Under the pieces are notes generated by a model, which was not told the origin of the DNA, ran no database searches, and saw only the letters and a list, made by a program, of their open reading frames with translations. Shown here in pieces: positions 37,923 through 46,731 of a stretch of 64,000 bases of DNA (position 1 is the stretch's first letter; every line of letters begins with the position of its first letter). Both the position numbers and the translations under genes were made by a program. This DNA is from Sva-07 sp963717385 (GTDB lineage: Bacteria; Actinomycetota; Acidimicrobiia; Acidimicrobiales; Ilumatobacteraceae). The stretch is from NCBI GenBank assembly GCA_963717385.1, contig CAVQWE010000027.1:186001-250000 (forward strand), read 5' to 3'.

Positions 37923-38855
37923 TCACCAGGTGACCTCGGCGCATCCCAGGTGGTCGGTGGGCTCGATCTGGAACGTGCCGTGCACCACCCCGTGACGCTC
38001 GGCCAGACACCGGCGAGCGTCGTCGAGGAGGGCGTGGAAATCTGCGCCTGGCGCAGCAACCAAATGCATCGATGCTGCCTCCATCTCCGACGTGAGCGTC
38101 CACACGTGGACGTCGTGGACGTCGACGACGCCGTCGATGCTCTCGAGGTCACCGACGAGTCGGTCGAGGTCGATGTGCTCGGGCGCTGCTTGCAGCAAGA
38201 TGCGTACCGCTCGGCAACCGAGTCGCCAGGCGCGCGGCAGGATCCAGACACCGATCGCGACTCCGGCAACAGCGTCGACCCATGTCCACCCGAACAACTG
38301 CAGGAGGACCGCCGCCAGGATCACACCGATGGAGCCGACGGTGTCGGCGAGCACTTCGAGGTATGCGCCCTCGACGTTGACCGACTCGGTTGCCCCTTCA
38401 CGAAGCAGCGCGAAGGCGACGAGGTTGGCCAGCAATCCGAGAACTGCGACGACGAACATCGGTGCTCCGAGCACCTCGGGCTCGGTCCCGATACGGCGAA
38501 TCGCCTCGACGACCACCCAGATCGCAACGCCGAACAGCAGCAAGGAGTTGACGAACGCAGCGAGGATCTCCAGGCGGTAGAGGCCGAATGTGTGCGGCGA
38601 AGTCGCCGCTGAGGTCCGCCGTTCGAACCTGGTGGCGAGACCGATCGCGCAGAGTGCCAGCCCGATGCCGATCACATCGGTGAGCATGTGGCCCGAGTCG
38701 GAGAGCAACGCGAGCGAGTTGGTGGCGAGAGCGGCAGCGAGCTGGACCACGAAGAACGTGGCGATCACGGCGAACGCAGCGATCAGGCGGCCCTGGTGCC
38801 GCTGCCCTGCTCTCGCGATGGCGAGGCCATGGTCGTGTCCGTGATCTGCAGCCAT
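37923..38855 (-). CDS. Cation diffusion facilitator (Zn2+/Co2+/Cd2+ exporter)
   Basis: This 310-residue CDF-family exporter has six helices and a C-terminal cytoplasmic domain. The N-terminal His-rich MAADHGHDHG and the transport-site residues DSGHMLTDV (helix 2) and LADTVGS (helix 5) are characteristic of the CzcD/ZitB group. The cytoplasmic domain has VHDVHVWTLT. The ATG at 38855 sits 3 bp from a 12-bp-arm palindrome, a likely operator. It is placed after a copper gene pair, which suggests a metal-response cluster. Confidence 0.93.
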   Translation of the reverse strand: MAADHGHDHGLAIARAGQRHQGRLIAAFAVIATFFVVQLAAALATNSLALLSDSGHMLTDVIGIGLALCAIGLATRFERRTSAATSPHTFGLYRLEILAAFVNSLLLFGVAIWVVVEAIRRIGTEPEVLGAPMFVVAVLGLLANLVAFALLREGATESVNVEGAYLEVLADTVGSIGVILAAVLLQLFGWTWVDAVAGVAIGVWILPRAWRLGCRAVRILLQAAPEHIDLDRLVGDLESIDGVVDVHDVHVWTLTSEMEAASMHLVAAPGADFHALLDDARRCLAERHGVVHGTFQIEPTDHLGCAEVTW

Positions 38856-38857
38856 GA

Positions 38858-38884
38858 CCTCATTCTCACACAGTGAGAATGAGG
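38858..38884. promoter_or_regulatory. Perfect palindrome upstream of the CDF exporter gene, operator candidate
   Basis: CCTCATTCTCAC (38858-38869) and GTGAGAATGAGG (38873-38884) are perfectly complementary around ACA. The palindrome occupies most of the 48-bp gap between the CopCD stop and the CDF start and ends 3 bp from the ATG. It is A/T-richer than its surroundings, as metal-repressor operators are. A terminator for the upstream gene is the alternative. Confidence 0.55.
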
Positions 38885-38903
38885 TTGCCACCCGTCGGTG
38901 CGG

Positions 38904-40530
38904 TCAGTCGGACACGGGCATCTCGACGGTGAAGACCACCTGATCGAAGTCGCCGTATCGGGCCGTGACCTCGAAGGTCCACAATCCTGCCACCGGGAGA
39001 TTCAGGTTCGCTGCCGATCACATGGTTGACACCGGCAGGAAACATCTCGACATCGAACGGTGGGATGTCCTGCTCGACCAGCTCTGCGGTGACCGTGATC
39101 TCATCGGCTCGATCCAATGCCCCCGAAGGTGACGTGATGTAGACGTGCATCTCGGTGCCACCGGTGACCGCCGGTTCGAGCTCGACTTGGGCAACGCGAG
39201 CGCCGACGACCGCAGACACCGACACGATCTCGGCGGCGTCGAGCGGTGGAGGCGAGTTGACCAGGCCGGCGGTTGCACCGAGGATCAGCAAGATGCCGCT
39301 GAACTCGAAGCCGATCGAGCGACGAACCATGTCGCTCGCCTCGTCGCCGCGAGTGCGCACGGTGCGCCGGCTGAAGGCCGCAACACCGACCACCAGCACG
39401 ACCAGCGCGAGCTTGATGACCAACCACCTGCCGTAGCTGGACTCGGTGACGCCCGAGAGGGAACCGAGTTGACGCCAGGCGTTGGCGGCGCCGGTCACGG
39501 CGAGCGCCACCACCGAACCGAGCGCCAACGGTGAGAACCGGGTGACCGTCGTCCAGAACGCACCCCGAGGGGCGACGAGGAGCACCACTGCGAGACCACC
39601 GAACCACACCGACATCGCAGCGAGGTGGACCAACGTGGAGATGAATCCCGCGACAACGTCGTCACCCGAGATGGCGTGGCCGCCCGCGGCGACGACACCG
39701 AGCACTCCGAGACCCAACGCGGCGGTGACCGCGACCCCGCCCGGCACCACCAACCTCGACCGGATCGCGATCAACACGCCGAACAGAACGATCACGACGA
39801 GTCGGGCGATCCACCACTGACCGGATCGGGTGTTGGCGACATCACCCCATGCCAAGAACGACCCACCGATGATGTTGGCCTGGGCGGCGATCATCCAGAG
39901 GGTGCCGACGAAGGCGACTTCGGCGGCCACGATCAGCAAGATGCCAAGGCGCCGCGATCCGATCACCGACGGGGTGAGGGCGACCGCCAGGACGAGTCCG
40001 CCCACGAGCAGGCCGACACCGGCGTAGCTCGAGAATCGGCCGATGCCGAGCATGATCGAATCGGAGTTGCTCTCCGATGCACCGTCGAAGATCCCGTCGA
40101 GCACACCCGGGGTGACCGCCGACGGCACACCAACCGAGAACGTGAACGAACCGCGCACCCGGTGGGAGTCGGCCGACACTGCCTGCCACGCAACGACGTA
40201 GGTGCCGTCGTCGAGCGTGGTCGGAATCGCTGCACGCATCCGGTCGGAGCCGCCTGATTGCTCGACGACGCCGAGTTCGATGTCATTGCCGTCGGCATCG
40301 ACGAGCCGAATGGCCGGCTCGATCGGATCGATGCCCTCGGTGAACTGCAGTGCAATCTCACTCGGGGCGTCGACGAGCAGTTCCTGATTGCCGGGGAACG
40401 ACGACAACAACTCGGCGTGGGCCGAGACTGTCGTCGCTCCGGCGAGCACGCCGAGAGCCACGATGACCAGTGCCGCGGCGAACGCAGCGGAGCGCCGACC
40501 GAACGACGACAGGACAGCTGGAACGCGCAC
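38904..40530 (-). CDS. CopC-CopD fusion copper protein (YcnJ type), frameshifted
   Basis: This is a 541-residue fusion. A signal peptide ends before H38 (SAHAELLSSFP), the N-terminal Cu(II) ligand of CopC, with a second ligand in SADSHRVRGSF. A CopD membrane domain of about eight helices follows, and a C-terminal CopC/YtkA-like periplasmic domain ends it. The frame breaks near 39018 (AGCGAACC for AGCAACC), and the corrected tail reads LPVAGLWTFEVTARYGDFDQ, ending at 38904. Such proteins take up or handle copper at the membrane. It lies 12 bp after the YcnI-like gene, which implies an operon. Confidence 0.9.
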
Positions 40531-40542
40531 GACGACGACCGG

Positions 40543-41313
40543 TCAGCTGGGATTTGCGGCGCGGGTCTGGCGGGCGCGGTAGGCAACGAAGGCTCCGAGA
40601 CCGACAACGCTCGCCATCGTGACGATGAAGATGATCGTTCCGGTTCCCGAACTGCCCGTCCGATCGGTGTTGGCCGCGATGAGCTCGGGCGCAGAAGTCG
40701 ACGGCACATCGGTGGTGTCTGCAGACGCTTCGGTGGAGGTCGGGACAACAGCATCGGTCGCCACCGGTTCGGTCACGTCGGGCACGCTCGACGCAGGAAT
40801 CGCCGAGTCGGGCACCGTCACCTCGGGTGGCAGCGTTGCGACCGGACCCGTCAGCGTCATCGCCGGCGCCGGTTCGTCGAGATCGTCACCCGGCTCGGCT
40901 GGAATGCCGATCCAGCGGATCTCGCCGACCTCGCAGCGCTGCACGAACGGAAAGTAGATGGTGGTGTCGGGCGTCGCCGGGAGCGTCATCGTGACCGTGA
41001 ACGTGCCCTCGACGTCGTCGGCCAGCGGGCCACCAGCAAAGGTCACGATGGTGTCGCCGTCGACGGTGTCGACCGATCCGTCCCAGCCCTCGACGGTTTC
41101 CGGCACCGGATCGCTGACACCGACCGGCAGCCGCATGTCGAGCTGTGTGGTCGGCGAACCATCACAGCCGTGTTCGACCGTGAACCCCACCGCGAGGCGC
41201 GACCCGGCTTGGGCCTGGTCGGGGTCGGGGTCGATGTGCGCCAACACGGGAGCGGCACTGACGAGCAGGGCAACCGAGGTCAGCGCCACGCTGGAGACGA
41301 GTCGACGGATCAT
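40543..41313 (-). CDS. YcnI-like (DUF1775) copper-binding protein
   Basis: This 256-residue exported protein has a signal peptide ending before H26 (LAHIDPDP); the mature N-terminal His is the Cu(II) ligand in YcnI. The DUF1775 domain includes VGFTVEHGCDGSPTTQL, AGGPLADDVEGTF and IYFPFVQRCEVGEIRWIGI, with the conserved Cys pair. A Thr/Pro linker leads to a C-terminal membrane helix (TIIFIVTMASVVGLGAFVAY). In Bacillus, ycnI and ycnJ are neighbours in a copper-acquisition operon, and the order here is the same. Confidence 0.92.
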   Translation of the reverse strand: MIRRLVSSVALTSVALLVSAAPVLAHIDPDPDQAQAGSRLAVGFTVEHGCDGSPTTQLDMRLPVGVSDPVPETVEGWDGSVDTVDGDTIVTFAGGPLADDVEGTFTVTMTLPATPDTTIYFPFVQRCEVGEIRWIGIPAEPGDDLDEPAPAMTLTGPVATLPPEVTVPDSAIPASSVPDVTEPVATDAVVPTSTEASADTTDVPSTSAPELIAANTDRTGSSGTGTIIFIVTMASVVGLGAFVAYRARQTRAANPS

Positions 41314-41377
41314 GGCTCGCCAAGGTTACGGCGGCGGGCGAGGTTCACCAGGTCACCCGGTTCCGTACACTGCACGG

Positions 41378-42062
41378 ATGCGATCGCCCGTCCAGTCCGA
41401 TGTCTCGGACGTCTCTGACGTCGACATCGCCGACGAGTCGTTGTCGGACGACGCCGCCCAACGATTGCTCCGCTTGGTGCTGGTGGTGCTGGTCACCGCG
41501 GTGGTCGCCGGGCTCTTCGCGGCTGCGGCCATCTGGGCCATTGGCGGCGATGACGAACCATCTGCACCGATGAACGCTGTCGACATCGGCTTCTTGCAGG
41601 ACATGCTCGACCACCACGACCAGGCGCTGCTGATCTCCAACTTGTATCTCGACGACAACGCCGACGGCGACGCCGCCCCCTACGCACGCGAAGTGATCAT
41701 GTTCCAGACCCGCGACATCGGCTGGATGGAAGACTGGCTCGACGAAGATGGCTACTCGCGCGGCGAGACCGACCGCACGGCGATGGTGTGGATGGACGAA
41801 CCAACTCCGGTCAGCGAGATGCGCGGCATGCAGTCGCCGCAGCGCCTGCAGGAGTTGGCCGATGCCAGCGGCACCGAGGCCGACCGTTTGTTCTTCTGCG
41901 ATCATGACCGACCATCACCTGGGTGGGGTCCACATGGCCGACCACGCCGCTGCCAACGGTGCCCGTGAAGAGATCACCGCCTTCGCCGAATCGGTCTCAC
42001 GCAACCAGCGCATCGAGGTCATCGAATACCGCAACGCCGTCGAACGCCTCGGCCTCGCCTGA
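41378..42062 (+). CDS. DUF305 membrane-anchored protein, frameshifted
   Basis: This protein, about 227 residues, has one N-terminal membrane helix (LLRLVLVVLVTAVVAGLFAAAAIW) and a DUF305 four-helix domain outside. Both His motifs are visible: LDHHDQAL in the first half, and MTDHHLGGVHMADHAAANG in the second. The frame breaks near 41897 (TTCTTCTGCG for TTCTTCGCG). DUF305 proteins are thought to bind metal through these histidines and are often near copper genes. It diverges from the YcnI-like gene by 64 bp, which supports a shared metal signal. Confidence 0.85.
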
Positions 42063-42071
42063 CGCGAACCG

Positions 42072-42509
42072 ATGAGCAACGAACGCCACGATCCGGTCGA
42101 ACAGGCGAAGCGCGACACCGAGTTCTTCGGGCCGCTCGTTCCCGGTCAGATGGGTTGCGTGTTCGACCATTCGTCGCCCGATCTCGTGCTCGGCCACATC
42201 CGCGTGACCGAGTCGCTGATCGCCGGCACCGGATTCCTGTTCGCTCCAGCCGTGATCGCACTCGCCGACACGTGTGCCGCAATCGGCTGCGGACTCAACA
42301 CCGGACCCGGCGAGTCGTTCACCACGATCGAATTGAAGTCGAACTTCCTGTCGAGCGCCACGGTCGGCCAGCTCGTCGTGTGTCGCTGCACGCCGGCGCA
42401 TCTCGGCCGACGAACCCACGTGTGGGACGCCGAAGTCACCAACGCCGACACCGACCGCACGATGGCGCTGTTCCGCTGCACCCAGATGGTCCTTGCGCCG
42501 CGAGCCTGA
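42072..42509 (+). CDS. PaaI-like hotdog thioesterase
   Basis: This 145-residue single-hotdog protein contains GTGFLFAPAVIALADTCAAIGCG, with the conserved Asp on the hotdog helix, and TTIELKSNFLSSATVGQLV, the family beta strand. PaaI-type enzymes hydrolyse aryl- or acyl-CoA esters as tetramers. It follows the DUF305 gene by 9 bp, which suggests cotranscription, although the functional link is not evident. Confidence 0.85.
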   Translation: MSNERHDPVEQAKRDTEFFGPLVPGQMGCVFDHSSPDLVLGHIRVTESLIAGTGFLFAPAVIALADTCAAIGCGLNTGPGESFTTIELKSNFLSSATVGQLVVCRCTPAHLGRRTHVWDAEVTNADTDRTMALFRCTQMVLAPRA

Positions 42510-42511
42510 AC

Positions 42512-42562
42512 CGTTCTCGTGAACAAGATGCGGCCCAGGTGCGCATGTTGTTCACGAGAACG
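42512..42562. terminator. Long hairpin between thioesterase gene and pcrA
   Basis: CGTTCTCGTGAACAA (42512-42526) pairs perfectly with TTGTTCACGAGAACG (42548-42562). ATGCG (42528-42532) and CGCAT (42542-42546) extend the stem after one mismatch. The hairpin starts 3 bp after the thioesterase stop and is 16 bp from the pcrA stop, so it fits a bidirectional terminator. Confidence 0.8.
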
Positions 42563-42577
42563 ACGGGGCGAGCGAGG

Positions 42578-44980
42578 TCAGAGCTTCTTGAGCGGGGCCC
42601 AAGCGAGGGCGAGGTGTTTGGTGCCGGCGCCCGGGAAGTTGATGGTGGCTTCGGCCTTCTCGCCCGCGCCGGAGATGTCGATGATCACACCGGTGCCGAA
42701 GGCTGGATGCTCGACGTCGTCGCCGACGCGGAGCCCCAGTTCCTGACTGTTCGACGGTGAGGGCGCTGGTTTCGAGCCAGAGCGGATCGCTGCCTCGACC
42801 ACCCGATCACGGTGCGCCTCTTGATCAGCCTTCGCGTCCATGATGTCGGCGTTGATGTCGCGGCCTCCACCGCCTTCGCCACCACCACCACGCCGGTACG
42901 CAGGCGGGTCGCCGTAGTCGGACCCTCGGCTGCGGTAGCTCTGGCGACCGTAGGTGGATCGTCCGCTGACGTTGCCCTTCGACTCGATCAGCGTTTCGGG
43001 GATCTCGTCGAAGAAACGTGATGGCGGGTTGTACTGGGTCGAGCCGAACAGCTGTCGGCTCCAGGCGTGCGACATGTAGAGCCGCTCCATCGCCCTGGTG
43101 ATGCCCACATACGCGAGACGGCGCTCCTCCTCCATCTGGGCAGGTTCGGTGAGCGCACGGATGTGCGGGAAGATGCCCTCCTCGCAGCCGGCCAGGAACA
43201 CCACCGGATACTCGAGGCCTTTGGCCGAGTGGAGCGTGAGCAACACCACCTGGTCGTCGATCTTCTCGCCCTCTTCGCCATCGGGTAGGTCGTCGGTGTC
43301 GGCGACGAGAGCGACCTGTTCGAGGAACTCGTCCATCACCGTGAACTCGCGCGCCGAGCCGACCAGCTCGCCCAGGTTCTCGATACGGGTGTGAGCCTCG
43401 ACGGTGTCCTCGGCTTCGAGTTCGCCGAGGTAGCCAGAGCCTTCGAGCGCCGCTTGCAACACGTCGCCGGGGCCCTGATCGGGGTCGGCGACGACGACGG
43501 CCATCGAGTCGAGCAGATCGACGAACGACGCAATGCCGCGAACGGCCGGACCGGTGACACCGGCTTCGTCGGCGCGTCGCAGCGCCTCGGCGAACGCGAT
43601 CCCCTCGCCGGCGGCGAGCGCGTCGAGCTTCGCAACGCTGGCATCGCCGACACCACGCTTGGGCACGTTGAGGACTCGCTTGACGCTCACCTCGTCGGCG
43701 GGGTTGATCACCGCCTTGAGGTAGGCCATGGCGTCTTTGATCTCGCGCCGGTCGTAGAAGCGAGTGCCACCCACGACCTTGTACGGCACGCCTTGGCGCA
43801 TGAATGCCTCTTCGACCACGCGGCTCTGCGCATTGGTGCGGTACAGCACGGCCATCTCACGAAAGTTGGTGCCGTCGTCGGCGTGCAGCTGCAGGGCGGT
43901 GCCGGCGATCCAGGTGGCCTCATCGCCTTCGTCTTCGGCGTGATAGCGCACGATGCGTTCGCCCATGCCGCTGTCGGTCCACAACGACTTCGGCTTGCGT
44001 TCGACGTTGTTGTCGATCACCGCATTGGCGGCGTCGAGAATGGTCTGGGTGCTGCGGTAGTTCTGGTCGAGGATCACCGTGGTGACGTCGGGGAACGCCT
44101 CTTCGAATTCGAGGATGTTGCGTAGATCAGCCCCGCGCCATCCGTAGACCCCCTGGTCGCTGTCACCAACGACGCACACGTTGCGGTGGCCGTCGGCGAG
44201 GAGGAGCACCATCTCGTTCTGGGCCTGGTTCGTGTCCTGGTATTCGTCGACGAGGATGTGCTGAAACCGCTGGCGGTAGTGCTCGAGGATGTCGCCGTGC
44301 TCGCGGAACAGCTTGACGGTGTTGGTGAGCAGGTCGTCGAAGTCCATCGCCCCGGCCTTGAGGAGGCGGGCCTGGTACTCGGCGTACACCTCGGCGTGCT
44401 TGCGATCGAAGATGTTCTGGGCCCGCCGCTGCGCTTCGTCGGGGTCGATCAGCTCGTTCTTCCAGAGGCTGATGATGGCGTGCACACCGCGTGGGGTGAA
44501 TCGCTTGGCGTCGAGTCCGAGGTCGCGGATCACATAGCTGGTGAGGCGGTTCGAGTCGGCGGAGTCGTAGATCGAGAACTGGCGGGGATAGCCGAGGACG
44601 TCGGCATTGGCGCGCAGGATGCGCACGCACGCCGAGTGGAAGGTGGACACCCACATCGTCTTGACCACCGGGCCGACGAGGGCCCCGACGCGTTCGCGCA
44701 TCTCGGAGGCGGCTTTGTTGGTGAACGTGATCGCCAGGATCTTCGACGGGTGCACCCCGTTGTGGATCAGGTGCGCGATGCGGTGGGTGAGCACTCGGGT
44801 CTTGCCCGAGCCGGCGCCGGCGATCACGAGCAAGGGACCGGATTCGTGGGCAACCGCGTCGAGCTGGTCTGGGTTCAATCCCTCGGCGAACGGCGACGGG
44901 CCCCGATCGTCACGTGCCTCGGGCGACGCGCTGTCGGCGGGGTGTGGAATGTCGTCGGCGAACAGCTCGTCGTCAGTCAT
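42578..44980 (-). CDS. pcrA: UvrD/PcrA superfamily 1 DNA helicase
   Basis: This 800-residue 3'-5' helicase acts in repair and in removing blocked RNA polymerase. Walker A is AGAGSGKT at 54-61, then FTNKAASEMRERV, motif II DEYQDTN, motif III GDSDQGVYGWRGAD, QNYRSTQTIL, and motif VI (YVGITRAMERLYMSHA). A Gly-rich linker (RRGGGGEGGGGRD) separates the helicase from a C-terminal Tudor-like module, GDDVEHPAFGTGVII, which in PcrA/UvrD binds RNA polymerase. It diverges from the DCoH gene by 67 bp. Confidence 0.96.
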   Translation of the reverse strand: MTDDELFADDIPHPADSASPEARDDRGPSPFAEGLNPDQLDAVAHESGPLLVIAGAGSGKTRVLTHRIAHLIHNGVHPSKILAITFTNKAASEMRERVGALVGPVVKTMWVSTFHSACVRILRANADVLGYPRQFSIYDSADSNRLTSYVIRDLGLDAKRFTPRGVHAIISLWKNELIDPDEAQRRAQNIFDRKHAEVYAEYQARLLKAGAMDFDDLLTNTVKLFREHGDILEHYRQRFQHILVDEYQDTNQAQNEMVLLLADGHRNVCVVGDSDQGVYGWRGADLRNILEFEEAFPDVTTVILDQNYRSTQTILDAANAVIDNNVERKPKSLWTDSGMGERIVRYHAEDEGDEATWIAGTALQLHADDGTNFREMAVLYRTNAQSRVVEEAFMRQGVPYKVVGGTRFYDRREIKDAMAYLKAVINPADEVSVKRVLNVPKRGVGDASVAKLDALAAGEGIAFAEALRRADEAGVTGPAVRGIASFVDLLDSMAVVVADPDQGPGDVLQAALEGSGYLGELEAEDTVEAHTRIENLGELVGSAREFTVMDEFLEQVALVADTDDLPDGEEGEKIDDQVVLLTLHSAKGLEYPVVFLAGCEEGIFPHIRALTEPAQMEEERRLAYVGITRAMERLYMSHAWSRQLFGSTQYNPPSRFFDEIPETLIESKGNVSGRSTYGRQSYRSRGSDYGDPPAYRRGGGGEGGGGRDINADIMDAKADQEAHRDRVVEAAIRSGSKPAPSPSNSQELGLRVGDDVEHPAFGTGVIIDISGAGEKAEATINFPGAGTKHLALAWAPLKKL

Positions 44981-45047
44981 GTGTCGCCCACTCTAGAGAG
45001 CGGGTGTCACAGCGACAGGGCGACACGAGGCGTGGTTCACTTGGACG

Positions 45048-45362
45048 ATGGAGTACACCGAGGTCACGCCCGAGGAGTTCGCTGCGTTGGAGGGTGTCGA
45101 CGACTGGACGGTCGTCGGCACCGAGATCCACGCCACATTCCGGGGCTCCACCTATCTGGTCGGCGCCGAGCTGGTGACGACGATCGCCGAGATCGCCGAA
45201 GCCGACCAGCACCACCCCGACATGGAGATCCGCTACCCCGGTCGCGTCCACGTGCTGTTGACCACCCACGCCACGGGCGGACTCACCACCCTCGATGTCG
45301 ACGTCGCCCGCAAGATCTCCGCGGCAGCAGCCGCCGCGGGCGCTGCTGCGGAACCCGCCTGA
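45048..45362 (+). CDS. Pterin-4a-carbinolamine dehydratase
   Basis: This 104-residue protein has the DCoH/PhhB fold with the active-site run IAEADQHHPDMEIRYPGRVHV and TTHATGGLTTLD. It recycles the carbinolamine form of pterin cofactors. The family is small and usually functions as dimer or tetramer. No aromatic hydroxylase gene is in this window, so the partner enzyme is not known; some bacterial copies also act in molybdopterin-related paths. Confidence 0.92.
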   Translation: MEYTEVTPEEFAALEGVDDWTVVGTEIHATFRGSTYLVGAELVTTIAEIAEADQHHPDMEIRYPGRVHVLLTTHATGGLTTLDVDVARKISAAAAAAGAAAEPA

Positions 45363-45380
45363 CCGTCAGGCCGCGGCCCA

Positions 45381-46061
45381 TCAGTCCTCCGCTCCGAGCC
45401 GGTGCCCCAGCGTCACGATCTCGCAGGGCACGTCCACGCGCTGGGTGAGCTCGGCAACGAAGTCGTGGTCGCCGCCGACGTACAGCGACCAGAAGTCCAC
45501 GTCGGTGGCGACGAACCACCGGCGATCATCGGGCCAGAACAGATCGGGTCGCTGCCACCGGTCGGGCGTGCCGGGGTCGCGGAGGTCTGCCACCGCACCG
45601 ACGGGCCCTCCGAGCAGGAAGTAGGCCCGGTGCGGGAGATCGAAGCGCGGGATCCGCGAGAGAGCTTCTGGGATTTCGGCCCGACGCCGCTGCTCGTGCG
45701 CACGCAGCCTCTCCTGCTCCGCTGCAACCGCCGTCGCAGCCGCATCGTCCGGATCATCGGACTCGGACCACACGTACATCTTCGTGCCGCTGGCGAATCC
45801 GTACCCCTCCCACACGGCGAACCATCCATCGTCCGGACTCGCAGTGTGGCGTTCACCCACCTCCGCAATCGTTGTGAACACGCGCCGGTATGCACCCCAC
45901 CAGTCGTCGAGGTCCTGATCGGGCGCGTGCAGCCGCAACACCGACGGATAGTCGTTCGGCACGAGCGCACCCACGGTGCCCCACACTCCCCGGCAGCGCT
46001 CGGCGATCCACGTCGAAGGCTCGATCGAGCGGGCTGCGTCGACCCGATTGCCGAAGATCAC
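45381..46061 (-). CDS. Hypothetical protein, Trp-rich
   Basis: This 226-residue soluble protein has GYGFASGTKMYVWSES, a charged helical middle (AAEQERLRAHEQRRRAEI), and C-terminal WPDDRRWFVATDVDFWSLYVGGDHDF. The last segment resembles sequences in uncharacterised actinobacterial proteins, but I recognise no domain with a function. The start codon ATG overlaps the stop of the kinase-like gene by ATGA, so the two genes are translated together. Confidence 0.72.
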   Translation of the reverse strand: MIFGNRVDAARSIEPSTWIAERCRGVWGTVGALVPNDYPSVLRLHAPDQDLDDWWGAYRRVFTTIAEVGERHTASPDDGWFAVWEGYGFASGTKMYVWSESDDPDDAAATAVAAEQERLRAHEQRRRAEIPEALSRIPRFDLPHRAYFLLGGPVGAVADLRDPGTPDRWQRPDLFWPDDRRWFVATDVDFWSLYVGGDHDFVAELTQRVDVPCEIVTLGHRLGAED

Positions 46062-46603
46062 GAGAGCAGCTCGTCTCGGAACATCCGCAGCAGACCTCGA
46101 TCGCGACGGTCGATGATCTCGCCTGCGATCTCATCGGGCTCGAGCGACGCATCGTCGAGGACATGACGATCGGCGGGGCGGTGAGCAGCAAACTGATCGT
46201 GCATCGACCGCGAAGCTTGCTCGTCGGAGAACCCGTGGCCGACGCGTGTCGCCACCCGGCGGACACAGGCGTCGACAGACGGGAGCAGCACGACGTAGTC
46301 GAACTCGTCCAGCCCAAGGCGGCGTGTGAATGTCGGGAGGAACCACGGCCCCATCACGCCGTCGTAGACGGTGTCGTACCCACCGGACACGAACCCGGCG
46401 GTTGCCGCGGCTGCCGCGTCGGTGACCACTTCGTTCTGGGCGTGCGAATCGGGCAGCCACGGCTCGATCGCACCGGCGCGCAGGAAGGCGAAGAAGGCGT
46501 CACCCTCGACCAGGACACTCGACTCGAAACGATCGGCGATCAGCGCTGCGACCGTCGACTTGCCGGCACCGGGCGGACCCGTGACGATCAGCAGCGACCC
46601 CAT
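46058..46603 (-). CDS. P-loop kinase-like ATP-binding protein
   Basis: This 181-residue protein has Walker A GPPGAGKST at residues 9-17, an acidic second motif (LVEGDAFFAF), and a basic lid region (RRVATRVGHGF). It looks like small-molecule or zeta-toxin-like kinases. The layout with VEGDxFFxFL and GYDTVYDGVMGPWFLP suggests a shikimate-kinase-like or chloramphenicol-phosphotransferase-like group; substrate unknown. It overlaps the next gene by ATGA, so its likely partner is the Trp-rich protein. Confidence 0.82.
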   Translation of the reverse strand: MGSLLIVTGPPGAGKSTVAALIADRFESSVLVEGDAFFAFLRAGAIEPWLPDSHAQNEVVTDAAAAATAGFVSGGYDTVYDGVMGPWFLPTFTRRLGLDEFDYVVLLPSVDACVRRVATRVGHGFSDEQASRSMHDQFAAHRPADRHVLDDASLEPDEIAGEIIDRRDRGLLRMFRDELLS

Positions 46604-46676
46604 TCGTGCAGCCTGACACACCACAACGTCAGACCGTTGCGGGGTTCGCTCACGCGCTGGTCGTCGATCACCTTCG

Positions 46677-46718
46677 GCGATGAGCGAACACACCAGATCT
46701 GCGGGACTCGCTCATCGC
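46677..46718. terminator. GCGATGAGCGA hairpin between kinase start and ABC-F stop
   Basis: GCGATGAGCGA (46677-46687) pairs perfectly with TCGCTCATCGC (46708-46718) across a 20-nt loop. It lies 14 bp after the ABC-F stop on the minus strand. Arm sequence and loop length match 10199-10240; the GCGATGAG arm is also shared with the repeats at 24.3 and 25.4 kb. Confidence 0.7.
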
Positions 46719-46731
46719 TTCTGAGGCGAGG

